Positions 7,537 through 14,002 of a DNA stretch of 14,439 bases are shown one piece after another. The notes under the pieces were generated by a model, which was not told where the DNA came from, did no database searches, and worked only from the letters and a program-made list of their open reading frames with translations. A program made the position numbers and the translations under genes. The stretch is from DASWVC01 sp036401335 (GTDB lineage Bacteria; Verrucomicrobiota; Verrucomicrobiia; Chthoniobacterales; JAFAMB01). The stretch is from assembly GCA_036401335.1 (NCBI GenBank), contig DASWVC010000211.1, positions 1 through 14,439 on the forward strand, written 5' to 3'. Position 1 is the first letter of the stretch; each line of letters starts with the position of its first letter.

Positions 7537-7622
7537 GCGAAGAAACGGCGGCCACAATTCACAGAGGTCACCTGCGACCATGGTACGGAGCCCCTTGGCG
7601 GGTTGCAACTCCGCTAATGGTG

Positions 7623-7645
7623 CCCGCCGCATTTTCTGCGGCGGG
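7623..7645 (-). terminator. Hairpin after the exported-protein gene, possible terminator
   Basis: CCCGCCGCA and TGCGGCGGG are perfect 9-bp inverted repeats around TTTTC. The hairpin lies 29-51 bp past the stop codon of the leftward exported-protein gene. The stem is GC-rich, but no T-run follows on the minus strand, so rho-independent termination is only possible. It may equally be a transcript-end stabiliser. Confidence 0.45.
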
Positions 7646-7673
7646 TGTTGCTCCTTGCCGACAAAGGGTCTGG

Positions 7674-8201
7674 TCAGTGCACCGCCGGAGACGGCTGCGC
7701 GGCGGCCCCGGCCTGGGCCTTCGCCCGGCCTGCGCGCATTTTAGCCACCCTCGCGGTTTTGGCGGCGGCCCATTGCTTTTGCTGGTCCGGGGTCAGCACG
7801 CCGTTGATGCTGGCCACGTACTGTTGCCGCAGGTCCTTGAATTTCGCTTCCTTGGCGGTGGACGACAACGAGGCATCATTCTTAACCGCCAGCCGGTCAT
7901 CCACGTACTTGTCGACAATCGGTTTGACCTTGGTTTCCTGGTCGGGTTTCAGCCCTACCTCATTCCGCAACCTGGTAAGCTGTCCCTTCTTGATCGCATC
8001 CGGCGACATGGTCCGCTTTTTTCCTGCGGCGGTGCCGGTGGTTGATGTGGCCGTGTCGTCCGGAGAGGCAGCCGGCGTGGCATCCGAAGTAGCCGCTGCG
8101 GGACTCGGGGACGGCTTGACTTTAGGTTTGGCCGCAGCCGTGCCGATGGTGGCAGCAAGCGCCACCGCCGGAAGCAGGCGGAGGAGAGATGTCAATTTCA
8201 T
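7674..8201 (-). CDS. Exported helical protein with Spy/CpxP-like LTPxQ motifs
   Basis: The protein has 175 residues from the ATG of MKLTSLLRLLPAVALAATIGTAAA, a clear Sec signal peptide with cleavage predicted after about residue 24. A low-complexity linker rich in Pro, Ala, Ser and Thr follows (about 25-68). The C-terminal part (about 70-165) is helical and basic and contains GLKPDQETKVKPIVDKYV and VLTPDQQKQW, the paired L-x-P-x-Q motifs seen in periplasmic Spy/CpxP-type proteins and in many short secreted proteins of this phylum. A chaperone or stress role is family-level inference only. The reading frame extends upstream to a TTG at 8300 inside hemB, which is rejected because it would place the signal peptide internally. 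hemB ends 56 bp upstream in the same direction. Confidence 0.75.
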   Translation of the reverse strand: MKLTSLLRLLPAVALAATIGTAAAKPKVKPSPSPAAATSDATPAASPDDTATSTTGTAAGKKRTMSPDAIKKGQLTRLRNEVGLKPDQETKVKPIVDKYVDDRLAVKNDASLSSTAKEAKFKDLRQQYVASINGVLTPDQQKQWAAAKTARVAKMRAGRAKAQAGAAAQPSPAVH

Positions 8202-8257
8202 ACGTTGGGTGTAACCCGGCATGCCCACCGAAGTTGCGCGGAAGGCAGTGGCCGGAA

Positions 8258-9253
8258 TCACGCCTTCTCTTCCAGCCACCGGGCAACATCCTTGGCCCAA
8301 TAAGTGATTATCATGTCAGCACCTGCCCGACGGAAGCTGGTCATCAATTCGAGAACGGCCTTTTTTTCGTCCAGCCAGCCGTTCTGCGCGGCGGCTTTAA
8401 GCATGGCATACTCACCGCTTACACTGTACACGGCGGTGGGCAGGGCAAAGCGGTCTTTGACCCGCCAGAGCAGGTCGAGGTAAGGCAGGCCCGGTTTCAC
8501 GATCAGCAGGTCGCAACCCTCGTCTACGTCAAGGGCCACCTCCCGAAGCGCCTCGGAGGCGTTTGCCGGATCCATCTGGTAGGTGCGCCGGTCTCCAAAC
8601 CGGGGCGCGCTTTCCGCTGCATCGCGAAACGGCCCGTAAAACGCTGAACAGAATTTAGCGGCGTAGCTCATCACGGACACCTCAGCGTGGCCCGCCGTGT
8701 CCAGCGCCTGACGGATCGCGCCGACGCGTCCGTCCATCATGTCGCTGGGGGCTACGATGTCAGCGCCGGCTTCGGCGTGGCTGACGGCCGTTTGTGCCAG
8801 CAGGTTCACGGAGGCGTCGTTTACCACCTCGTATTGGTCGCCTCGGCGCTCAACGATGCCGCAATGGCCGTGCGCGGTGTACTCACAGAGGCAGAGGTCC
8901 GTTATTACCGTAAGGCCGGGTGCCGCCGCTTTCACCTCCCGCACTGTCCGCTGCACGATGCCGTCCGGCGCATGGGCCTGCGAAGCTGCTTCATCTTTGT
9001 GGGTAGGAATCCCAAAGAGCAGAACCGCCGAGACCCCGGCGTCTTGCACCTGGCGCACTTCTTCCACCAATGCCTTGGTGGAATGTTGAAACACGCCCGG
9101 CATGCTGGCGACAGGTTGGGAGCCGGTCACTTTTTCGGAAACAAACAGCGGCAGGATGAGTTGTTGCCGGTCAACCCGGGTTTCTCGCACCAGATTGCGG
9201 ATGGAAGGCGAACGCCGCAACCTCCGGAGGCGCAGGGGCAAGTTTAACATCAT
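8258..9253 (-). CDS. hemB: Delta-aminolevulinic acid dehydratase (porphobilinogen synthase)
   Basis: HemB joins two 5-aminolevulinate molecules into porphobilinogen in cytosolic tetrapyrrole synthesis. The protein has about 331 residues, the normal length. Numbering from the second of two adjacent ATG codons, the N-terminal RLRRLRRSPSIRNLVRET is typical, the zinc-site segment DLCLCEYTAHGHCG has C120, C122 and C130, the Schiff-base lysines are K199 in SYAAKFCSAFYGPFR and K252 in LLIVKPGLPYLD, and VYSVSGEYAML is near the end. Three cysteines place it in the zinc-dependent type. Start codons at 9253 and 9250 are both possible. A GTG at 9265 would extend into a repeat element and is unlikely. The first codon lies 3 bp from the inverted-repeat element that fills the gap to coaX, so its promoter must lie within the element or beyond it. 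Confidence 0.96.
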   Translation of the reverse strand: MMLNLPLRLRRLRRSPSIRNLVRETRVDRQQLILPLFVSEKVTGSQPVASMPGVFQHSTKALVEEVRQVQDAGVSAVLLFGIPTHKDEAASQAHAPDGIVQRTVREVKAAAPGLTVITDLCLCEYTAHGHCGIVERRGDQYEVVNDASVNLLAQTAVSHAEAGADIVAPSDMMDGRVGAIRQALDTAGHAEVSVMSYAAKFCSAFYGPFRDAAESAPRFGDRRTYQMDPANASEALREVALDVDEGCDLLIVKPGLPYLDLLWRVKDRFALPTAVYSVSGEYAMLKAAAQNGWLDEKKAVLELMTSFRRAGADMIITYWAKDVARWLEEKA

Positions 9254-9256
9254 GAA

Positions 9257-9354
9257 AAATGCCACGAATCAAAGAATGCCACAGATGTTCTTTGACTTGT
9301 GGCATTCAATCCCTGGCATTCTTTGGTTTTTTGATTCTTTGATTCGTGGCATTT
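9257..9354. repeat. 98-bp inverted-repeat element filling the hemB-coaX intergenic gap (copy 1)
   Basis: The outer arms at 9257-9277 and 9334-9354 are perfect 21-bp inverted repeats containing TGCCACGAATCAAAG. Nested inside are AATGCCACA (9275-9283) with TGTGGCATT (9298-9306), and CAAAGAATGCC (9270-9280) with GGCATTCTTTG (9315-9325). The element is AT-richer than its flanks. A second, diverged copy lies at 13860-13978. It resembles a REP-type or MITE-like repeat with no coding capacity. Confidence 0.85.
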
Positions 9355-9361
9355 CTCTTCG

Positions 9362-10096
9362 ATGCCGGACTTTCTGCTGGTTAACCTGAACAATACATCA
9401 ACGAAGTTTGCGCTCGCGGACCGCGAACGTCTCCTTAGCCGGAAGGTCGTCCCAACAAAAGGTTTGTCGGTGGAAAGCCTTCGCCGGTTAACGCGTACGT
9501 GGAAGTTCGACAACGTGATCCTCGGTTCGGTGGTGCCGGCAAAGACGCCGCTGTTCCGCCGCTTGTTTCGAAACGGGCTGCTGGAGTTGTCTCCGCAATT
9601 GAACCTGGGCATCGGCATCGATTTTCCCGAACCGTCTACCATTGGGGCGGACCGGCTCGCGAATGCAGTGAGCGTTGCGTACCGGCACGGCGCTCCGGCC
9701 GTTGTGGTGGATTTCGGAACTGCCGTCACCTTTGACATTGTGTCGAAGGACCGGAAATACGTCGGCGGGGTAATTGCACCCGGTCTTGGCGTGATGACGG
9801 ATTACCTTTACGATCGGACGGCGTTGCTGCCCCGCATTGACCTGGAGGAGCCGGTGGAGGCAATCGGCAAATCCACCCGTGCCGCCATGCTCGCCGGGGC
9901 CGTCTACGGTTACCGGGGATTGGTCCGGCAAATCATTACCGAGGTCGTCGCGGAGCTTGAGGGAAGGGCAACCATCGTCGCGACCGGCAGTTATGCCGCG
10001 CTGATCGCAGCCAAGCTTCCAGAGTTGCAAATTGTGGATCCAGACTTGACTCTGGAAGGTCTCAGGATCATTGCCCTACAAAATATCCCCTCATGA
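9362..10096 (+). CDS. coaX: Type III pantothenate kinase
   Basis: CoaX phosphorylates pantothenate, the first committed step of coenzyme A synthesis. The 244-residue protein shows GADRLANAV (95-103, with the family's catalytic Asp at 97), VVVDFGTAVTFD (114-125), GGVIAPGLG (135-143) and TALLPRIDL (153-161), all diagnostic for the type III (ASKHA-fold) family. The first phosphate-binding motif is unusual: where the family has D-x-G-N-T, this protein reads N8-L-N10-N11-T12, so the Asp and Gly are replaced by Asn. The start is the ATG immediately after the inverted-repeat element, with no Shine-Dalgarno sequence. The stop overlaps the next start as ATGA, so the ROK kinase gene is translationally coupled. 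Confidence 0.93.
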   Translation: MPDFLLVNLNNTSTKFALADRERLLSRKVVPTKGLSVESLRRLTRTWKFDNVILGSVVPAKTPLFRRLFRNGLLELSPQLNLGIGIDFPEPSTIGADRLANAVSVAYRHGAPAVVVDFGTAVTFDIVSKDRKYVGGVIAPGLGVMTDYLYDRTALLPRIDLEEPVEAIGKSTRAAMLAGAVYGYRGLVRQIITEVVAELEGRATIVATGSYAALIAAKLPELQIVDPDLTLEGLRIIALQNIPS

Positions 10097-11049
10097 GCGC
10101 TCCCCTATCCATCGGCATCGATTTCGGCGGCACCAGCATTAAAATGGGCGTCGTTCAGCAAGGACAAATCCTGACGCGGGGCAACGTCATTGTCACGCGC
10201 CAGGACGGCGACACCGCCACATTGGTTGAGGAGGTGGTCGCGGAAATCGGGCGCCTCCGGCAGGAGTATCCTGCGTTGGAAGCGGTCGGTTTCGGGGTGC
10301 CCGGGATCATTGACCCGGCGGCTGGTCTGGTGGTGAACCTAACCAACGTCAAGGGCTGGTACCGGATTCCGCTGCGCGAAATCATCAGCGAGAAAACGGG
10401 TTTGGTGACAAACCTGGAAAATGATGCAAAAGCCATGGCGTACGCCGAGTGGAAATTCGGGGCGGGGCATCAACTGCCGAACGTTGTCTGCGTCACCCTG
10501 GGCACCGGCATCGGCGGGGCTTTGATCCTTAATGGACGGCTCTACCGTGGTGCCACCAAGGTTGCCGGCGAGATCGGTCAAACGTCGATTGATTATCAGG
10601 GCGTCGATTTTGTCTACGGCAACAAGGGGGCCCTCGAGGCTTACGTCGGCCACTGGCACATCTCGGAGCGCGCCAAAGAAATTTACCTGCAGGTGGGAAA
10701 GATTCTTTCTTCCGAAGCGGCGGAACCGGAGCGGTTGGCCGTTGCAGCGGCAGGCGGCGACGCGTTGGCAAAAGAGCTCTGGGAAGACATCGGCCTGAAG
10801 CTAGGGGTAGGCCTAACCAACGTAATCTGGTTGGTTAACCCGGATCGGATCGTGATCGGCGGCGGGGTTGCGCGGGCGGGCGAACTAATTTTTGAACCGA
10901 TCCGCCGGACGATTCAGACTCGCTGTGAGAAGACCTTCTGGGAAAAACTGGAAGTGGTGCCGGCAACCCTGGGCAACGATGCCGGCATCATCGGGGCTGC
11001 CACCCTGGCCCTCGAATCGGAATTTCTGTCGGTGGCAGGATCGGCTTGA
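10093..11049 (+). CDS. ROK-family sugar kinase (glucokinase-like) lacking the zinc-binding cysteines
   Basis: The 318-residue ROK protein has the ATP-binding motif GIDFGGTSIKMGV (8-20), GFGVPGIID (66-74), catalytic ENDAKA (109-114, Asp111), and GTGIGG (137-142). Kinases of this family phosphorylate hexoses such as glucose or mannose in the cytoplasm. The zinc motif is missing: the usual His of GEIGH is Gln163, and the C-x-C-G-x-x-G-C segment reads F173-V-Y175-G-N-K-G-A180, so all three cysteines are gone while the Gly framework and LEAY remain. There is no N-terminal helix-turn-helix, so it is a kinase rather than a ROK repressor. The gene overlaps coaX by 4 bp. The exact sugar is not predictable. 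Confidence 0.9.
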   Translation: MSAPLSIGIDFGGTSIKMGVVQQGQILTRGNVIVTRQDGDTATLVEEVVAEIGRLRQEYPALEAVGFGVPGIIDPAAGLVVNLTNVKGWYRIPLREIISEKTGLVTNLENDAKAMAYAEWKFGAGHQLPNVVCVTLGTGIGGALILNGRLYRGATKVAGEIGQTSIDYQGVDFVYGNKGALEAYVGHWHISERAKEIYLQVGKILSSEAAEPERLAVAAAGGDALAKELWEDIGLKLGVGLTNVIWLVNPDRIVIGGGVARAGELIFEPIRRTIQTRCEKTFWEKLEVVPATLGNDAGIIGAATLALESEFLSVAGSA

Positions 11050-11368
11050 CGGGTCTACCGCGGAGCGGTGGTGAGGCTTGACGCAGGTGCTGCCGTGACA
11101 ATCCCTTGCCGACCGCGGGGCGGCCGGCCCCCCACCGGGCGCTTGAGGACAAGCACCCCTACCAGGGCGGGCGCTACCCCCACGTTCTTTCACGCCGCAC
11201 GGTAATGGCACTAAGATAAGGACCCTTAGCCCCTGAAGGGGCACCGGCCCGGCGCCGCCTCGAAGTCAGTGAGCGGCACGCCGCGCTTCGTTCAAACACA
11301 ACCAAATTACTCGCGCCTATCTGTCGCCTTGGCTTGCAAACCGACGTGGGTGAAAGCATTATAAATTC
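11050..11368. other. Noncoding 319-bp stretch with several hairpins
   Basis: No convincing gene was found here on either strand. Two compact hairpins stand out: GCTTG-AGGA-CAAGC at 11141-11154, extendable with one mismatch to 11137-11158 (GGG with CCC), and GCCCC-TGAA-GGGGC at 11229-11242. The first lies about 90 bp after the ROK kinase gene. Neither has a T-run. The distal part (after about 11290) becomes AT-richer toward the next gene and holds a candidate promoter. The GC-rich part may be a dispersed intergenic repeat, but only one copy is in the window. Confidence 0.5.
11334..11362 (+). promoter_or_regulatory. Weak sigma70-like promoter for a possibly leaderless zinc-ribbon gene
   Basis: TTGCAA (11334-11339) and CATTAT (11357-11362) are separated by 17 bp, each matching 4 of 6 consensus positions. 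The second hexamer ends 6 bp before the ATG at 11369, so initiation would fall at or near the start codon and give a leaderless message, consistent with the lack of a Shine-Dalgarno sequence. Confidence 0.3.
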
Positions 11369-11590
11369 ATGTCCCTCGCTGAGCGCGCCGCCAAAGCCGC
11401 CAAAATAGCCGAAGAGCCCGAGCTCTACAAGGTGTGCGAAGGCTGTGACTCGATCGTGACCAAACGGGTTGCGACTTGTCCGAGTTGTCACGGTTACCGT
11501 TTCAACGAAGATCCTCCTGCGGTCGTAGCGCAGGCCAAGGTGCTGGGAGCGCGGGAGAAAACGAGCGTGCTTTCAGAAGACCTCCAGTGA
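11369..11590 (+). CDS. Small zinc-ribbon protein of unknown function
   Basis: This 73-residue protein has two CxxC pairs: C23-E-G-C26 and C37-P-S-C40, spaced 10 residues apart, forming a probable zinc ribbon (VCEGCDSIVTKRVATCPSCHGYRF). The N-terminus is a short charged Ala/Lys/Glu-rich helix (SLAERAAKAAKIAEE), and the tail is polar. The even cysteine spacing and codon use make it very likely a real gene despite its size. No precise family was recognised. Binding to nucleic acid or to another protein is a guess from the fold. It stands alone, rightward, with a 122-bp gap to the convergent hldD gene. Confidence 0.75.
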   Translation: MSLAERAAKAAKIAEEPELYKVCEGCDSIVTKRVATCPSCHGYRFNEDPPAVVAQAKVLGAREKTSVLSEDLQ

Positions 11591-11712
11591 CTGGGCGCCA
11601 AGCCTGGGGATCATGGAACGTGAAAACCCGGCTCACGGGCCGGTTAACCAACTTGCCGGAGGCGGCTATGGTTCAGGGCTGGGGGGACGAACCGGGCCGG
11701 CTCTATGAACGA

Positions 11713-12717
11713 TCATGAGTGGCTGCCCAACGTTCGGCCGGGCAAAAGGTATGCCTGTACGTAATCCGCGACAGCTGCTTCCAGGGTAAAGCGTGCCCCG
11801 GGGTATCCTGACTTTCGCAATCTGTGGACGTTAGCCTGCGTAAAGTACTGGTACTTGTCGCGAAGGACCTCCGGCATTTCGATGAATTCGACCTGAACCG
11901 GGCGGTTCATCGCCTCAAACAGGGCACTGGCCAAGTCAATCCACGAGCGGGCGACCCCGGACCCAAGGTTATAAAGGCCGTTCGCACCGCGTGCTTGCGC
12001 CAAATGCAACGTCATCTCGACAGCATCTTTCACGTAGAGAAAATCCCGCTTTTGCTCGCCGTCACGGTACTCGGGCCGGTAAGACCGGAACAGTTGGATG
12101 GCGCCCCGCTCCTGCACCTGTGCAAACGCCTTGTGCACCAAGCTGCGCATTTCGCCTTTGTGTGCCTCATTAGGCCCGAAAACATTGAAATACTTGAGGC
12201 CGACAATTTGCCGGAGGTATCCATTCTGCCTGGCATGCAGGTCAAACAGGTGCTTGGAATACCCGTAAGCATTGAGGGGACGCAATCGGTCCAGTTGGGT
12301 TTCGTCGTCGTCCATTCCCTGGGCGCCGTCCCCGTAGGTGGCGGCGGAGGACGCATACACAAAACGCATCCGGTGGCGAAGAGCCCATCCGCAAAGGAAT
12401 TTAGTGTACTCGAAATTGTTTTGCATGAGGTACCCGGCATCAAGTTCCGTGGTGGCGGAGCAGGCTCCCAGGTGAAACACCGTGCGGATCTCATTGAGGG
12501 TGGGCGTATCGTCGAGAACCTGATCCAGCAGGTCGTCGGCATCGACGTAATCGTTAAAGCGGAGGCCGACCAGGTTGCGCCATTTCAGGTCGGTCGCGAG
12601 GCGATCCGAGACCAGGATGTTTTCGACGCCGCGCTGGTTCAAGGCCCAGATCAGCGCGCTTCCAATAAAACCGGCCCCGCCGGTGACCAAGATTTTACCA
12701 TCCGCTAGAGTGCTCAC
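11713..12717 (-). CDS. hldD: ADP-L-glycero-D-manno-heptose 6-epimerase
   Basis: HldD converts ADP-D-glycero-D-manno-heptose to the L-glycero form for the LPS inner core. The 334-residue protein is an extended short-chain dehydrogenase/reductase: NAD(P)-binding GGAGFIGS (13-20), FHLGACSATTE (81-91), YASSAATYGDG (121-131) with the catalytic Ser/Thr region, Y151-G-Y-S-K155, and KYFNVFGPNEAHKGEM (175-190), which is characteristic of HldD. The C-terminal part includes RDFLYVKDAV and NLGSG. The GTG at 12717 is preferred as start. A TTG at 12726 is also possible and directly follows an in-frame stop. Neither has a Shine-Dalgarno sequence. The gene is divergent from the membrane protein gene 54 bp away and, with the lptG-like gene, indicates an LPS-bearing cell. 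Confidence 0.93.
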   Translation of the reverse strand: MSTLADGKILVTGGAGFIGSALIWALNQRGVENILVSDRLATDLKWRNLVGLRFNDYVDADDLLDQVLDDTPTLNEIRTVFHLGACSATTELDAGYLMQNNFEYTKFLCGWALRHRMRFVYASSAATYGDGAQGMDDDETQLDRLRPLNAYGYSKHLFDLHARQNGYLRQIVGLKYFNVFGPNEAHKGEMRSLVHKAFAQVQERGAIQLFRSYRPEYRDGEQKRDFLYVKDAVEMTLHLAQARGANGLYNLGSGVARSWIDLASALFEAMNRPVQVEFIEMPEVLRDKYQYFTQANVHRLRKSGYPGARFTLEAAVADYVQAYLLPGRTLGSHS

Positions 12718-12771
12718 ACGTTGCAATCACGAGACGATCATCGTTCATTGCGCAACCCCAAAGTTTCCTGC

Positions 12772-13218
12772 ATGGCCAAACGCTATGTCTTGCTCGGAAT
12801 TTTAGTGGCCGTCGTGGCTGGCACTGCCTGGACGGTCCTGCATCGGGCACCGGAGCCTTCCCCTGGTCCGGGCCAGTTTTCCGGGCTGCGGACCTCGGTC
12901 GAACACGCGGCAGACCAAGCCTTGGTAAAACCTGAAATCGCCCAACAGAAGCTGGAGTTTGCCGTCCCGAAAGAAAAGCTCGAAACGGAAGCGGCACGCC
13001 TGAAAGACCTGGCGGTCGCTTGCGGGGGCACGGCGGTGGCCACCCCCCTTGATGAAAGCAGCACCAGTTTGCTGGTGCAACTGCCGGCCGGGGCCGAAAG
13101 CGCTTTTCTGAAGGCGGCTAAGGACCCCAAAGTCGCACCGCCAAGCCCGGCGCCGGTTGCGACCGCCTCAGCACCGGTATTTGTGGAGGTAGCCCTCCAT
13201 AGTCCCACCACGCCCTGA
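12772..13218 (+). CDS. Membrane-anchored protein of unknown function, weakly DUF4349-like
   Basis: The protein has 148 residues from the ATG of MAKRYVLLGILVAVVAGTAW. The N-terminal basic-hydrophobic segment is a signal anchor or signal peptide. The body (about 45-115) is KLEFAVPKEKLETEAARLKDLAVACGGTAVATP...SSTSLLVQLPAGAESAFLKAAKD, a pattern of helix, GG, then hydrophobic strand ending in a Pro that recalls DUF4349-type extracytoplasmic domains, though the match is only by shape. The C-terminus is rich in Pro and Ala. An upstream in-frame TTG at 12721 is rejected because it would place the anchor internally. The stop codon lies 2 bp before the nucleosidase-like gene, so the two are an operon. 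Confidence 0.65.
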   Translation: MAKRYVLLGILVAVVAGTAWTVLHRAPEPSPGPGQFSGLRTSVEHAADQALVKPEIAQQKLEFAVPKEKLETEAARLKDLAVACGGTAVATPLDESSTSLLVQLPAGAESAFLKAAKDPKVAPPSPAPVATASAPVFVEVALHSPTTP

Positions 13219-13220
13219 CC

Positions 13221-13856
13221 ATGGTGTTGGTGACCTTTGCACTGCCCGCCGAAGCTGCGCCCTTCATCCGTCGGCTGCGCCAACGTTCCGGTTATGGGTC
13301 AGCGGTGACCGGAAAAATCGGGGGCGAGCACGTCACGGTAACCTACGTTGGCATCGGCCTTACCCGGCCGGAGGTGCTCGAGGGATGCCTTCACCAAACC
13401 CGACCTGACTTCGTTATTTGTTCCGGGTTCGCCGGTAGCCTCCGCAGCCTGGTTCAGCCGGGGGACTTTGTGCTGGCGCGAAACCTTTCCGACCCGCATT
13501 TGTTGGCGCACTACGATGACGCCGCCGATGCGGTGGGCAATTTTCTCGAGGTTCAAACGGTTGCCACGGCGTCGGAAAAGGTGCGTCTCGCCCAAAAGAA
13601 AAACCACCTCGCCATCGACATGGAATCGGTGCGCCTGAGCCGGTTAGTTAAAGAGCGGGGAATTCCGGTCCTGGTTGCGCGGATGATTTCGGACGGCCTC
13701 AAGCAAGAGATCCCCGGATTGTTTTTGGGTAAACCCCTCCGTCACCTGCGTGAGCTGGGCGCAGCGGCGGTGTTTGCGGCACAGATGTTGCAGGTCCGGC
13801 CCCGGCTGGCTGACCGGCTCGTCGCCCTGATCCGGGATCGGCCGGCCCCAGGGTAG
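13221..13856 (+). CDS. MTA/SAH nucleosidase-like protein (PNP/UDP phosphorylase superfamily, PF01048)
   Basis: The 211-residue protein keeps the core catalytic positions of 5'-methylthioadenosine/S-adenosylhomocysteine nucleosidases: an early Glu (E11 in ALPAEAAPF), the glycine segment ICSGFAGSL (66-74) before GDFVLA, D133-M134-E135 in the ribose-binding DMES motif, and S157-D158 in ARMISD. This supports N-glycosidic cleavage of a purine nucleoside, but the substrate (MTA, SAH, adenosine or futalosine) is not fixed by these residues, and related proteins occur in hopanoid or menaquinone pathways. The segment between 90 and 125 is shorter than in E. coli MtnN, so substrate recognition may differ. 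The start ATG lies 2 bp after the membrane protein stop. The repeat element begins 3 bp after its stop. Confidence 0.8.
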   Translation: MVLVTFALPAEAAPFIRRLRQRSGYGSAVTGKIGGEHVTVTYVGIGLTRPEVLEGCLHQTRPDFVICSGFAGSLRSLVQPGDFVLARNLSDPHLLAHYDDAADAVGNFLEVQTVATASEKVRLAQKKNHLAIDMESVRLSRLVKERGIPVLVARMISDGLKQEIPGLFLGKPLRHLRELGAAAVFAAQMLQVRPRLADRLVALIRDRPAPG

Positions 13857-13859
13857 AGC

Positions 13860-13978
13860 AAATGCTACGAATCAAAGAATCGAAGCAGGCGTCGTCGCTG
13901 CTCATCACTGATGAAATTTCGAAGAAATCAGAAAATCAGAGAATGGAGGACGGGGGCTTTGCTCTTCATTCGTGGCAT
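13860..13978. repeat. Inverted-repeat element between the nucleosidase-like gene and ureG (copy 2)
   Basis: The left end at 13860-13880 matches the 21-bp arm of the hemB/coaX element with one change (T for C at 13866). The right end ATTCGTGGCAT (13968-13978) is the inverted counterpart, and TTTTGATTT follows it. The interior differs from copy 1 and is longer (about 119 bp in all against 98). It lies between the ends of two convergent genes. Confidence 0.7.
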
Positions 13979-14002
13979 CTTTTGATTTGGGGCATTGGCC
14001 TT

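Noticed and set aside
8687..9247. 186-codon plus-strand reading frame opposite hemB
   Set aside because: The minus strand encodes HemB with all active-site residues; the plus-strand frame has no recognisable motif.
9250..9360. CRISPR-like reading of the repeated TGCCA.../...TGGCA units near hemB
   Set aside because: The units are inverted and nested, not direct repeats with regular spacers, and no cas genes are present.
11625..11660. GC-rich partial inverted repeat between the convergent zinc-ribbon and hldD genes
   Set aside because: The arms are interrupted and no T-run follows on either strand, so a bidirectional terminator is not supported.
11824..12708. 294-codon plus-strand reading frame opposite hldD
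   Set aside because: This is a shadow of a well-supported epimerase. It has no domain and no plausible neighbours.
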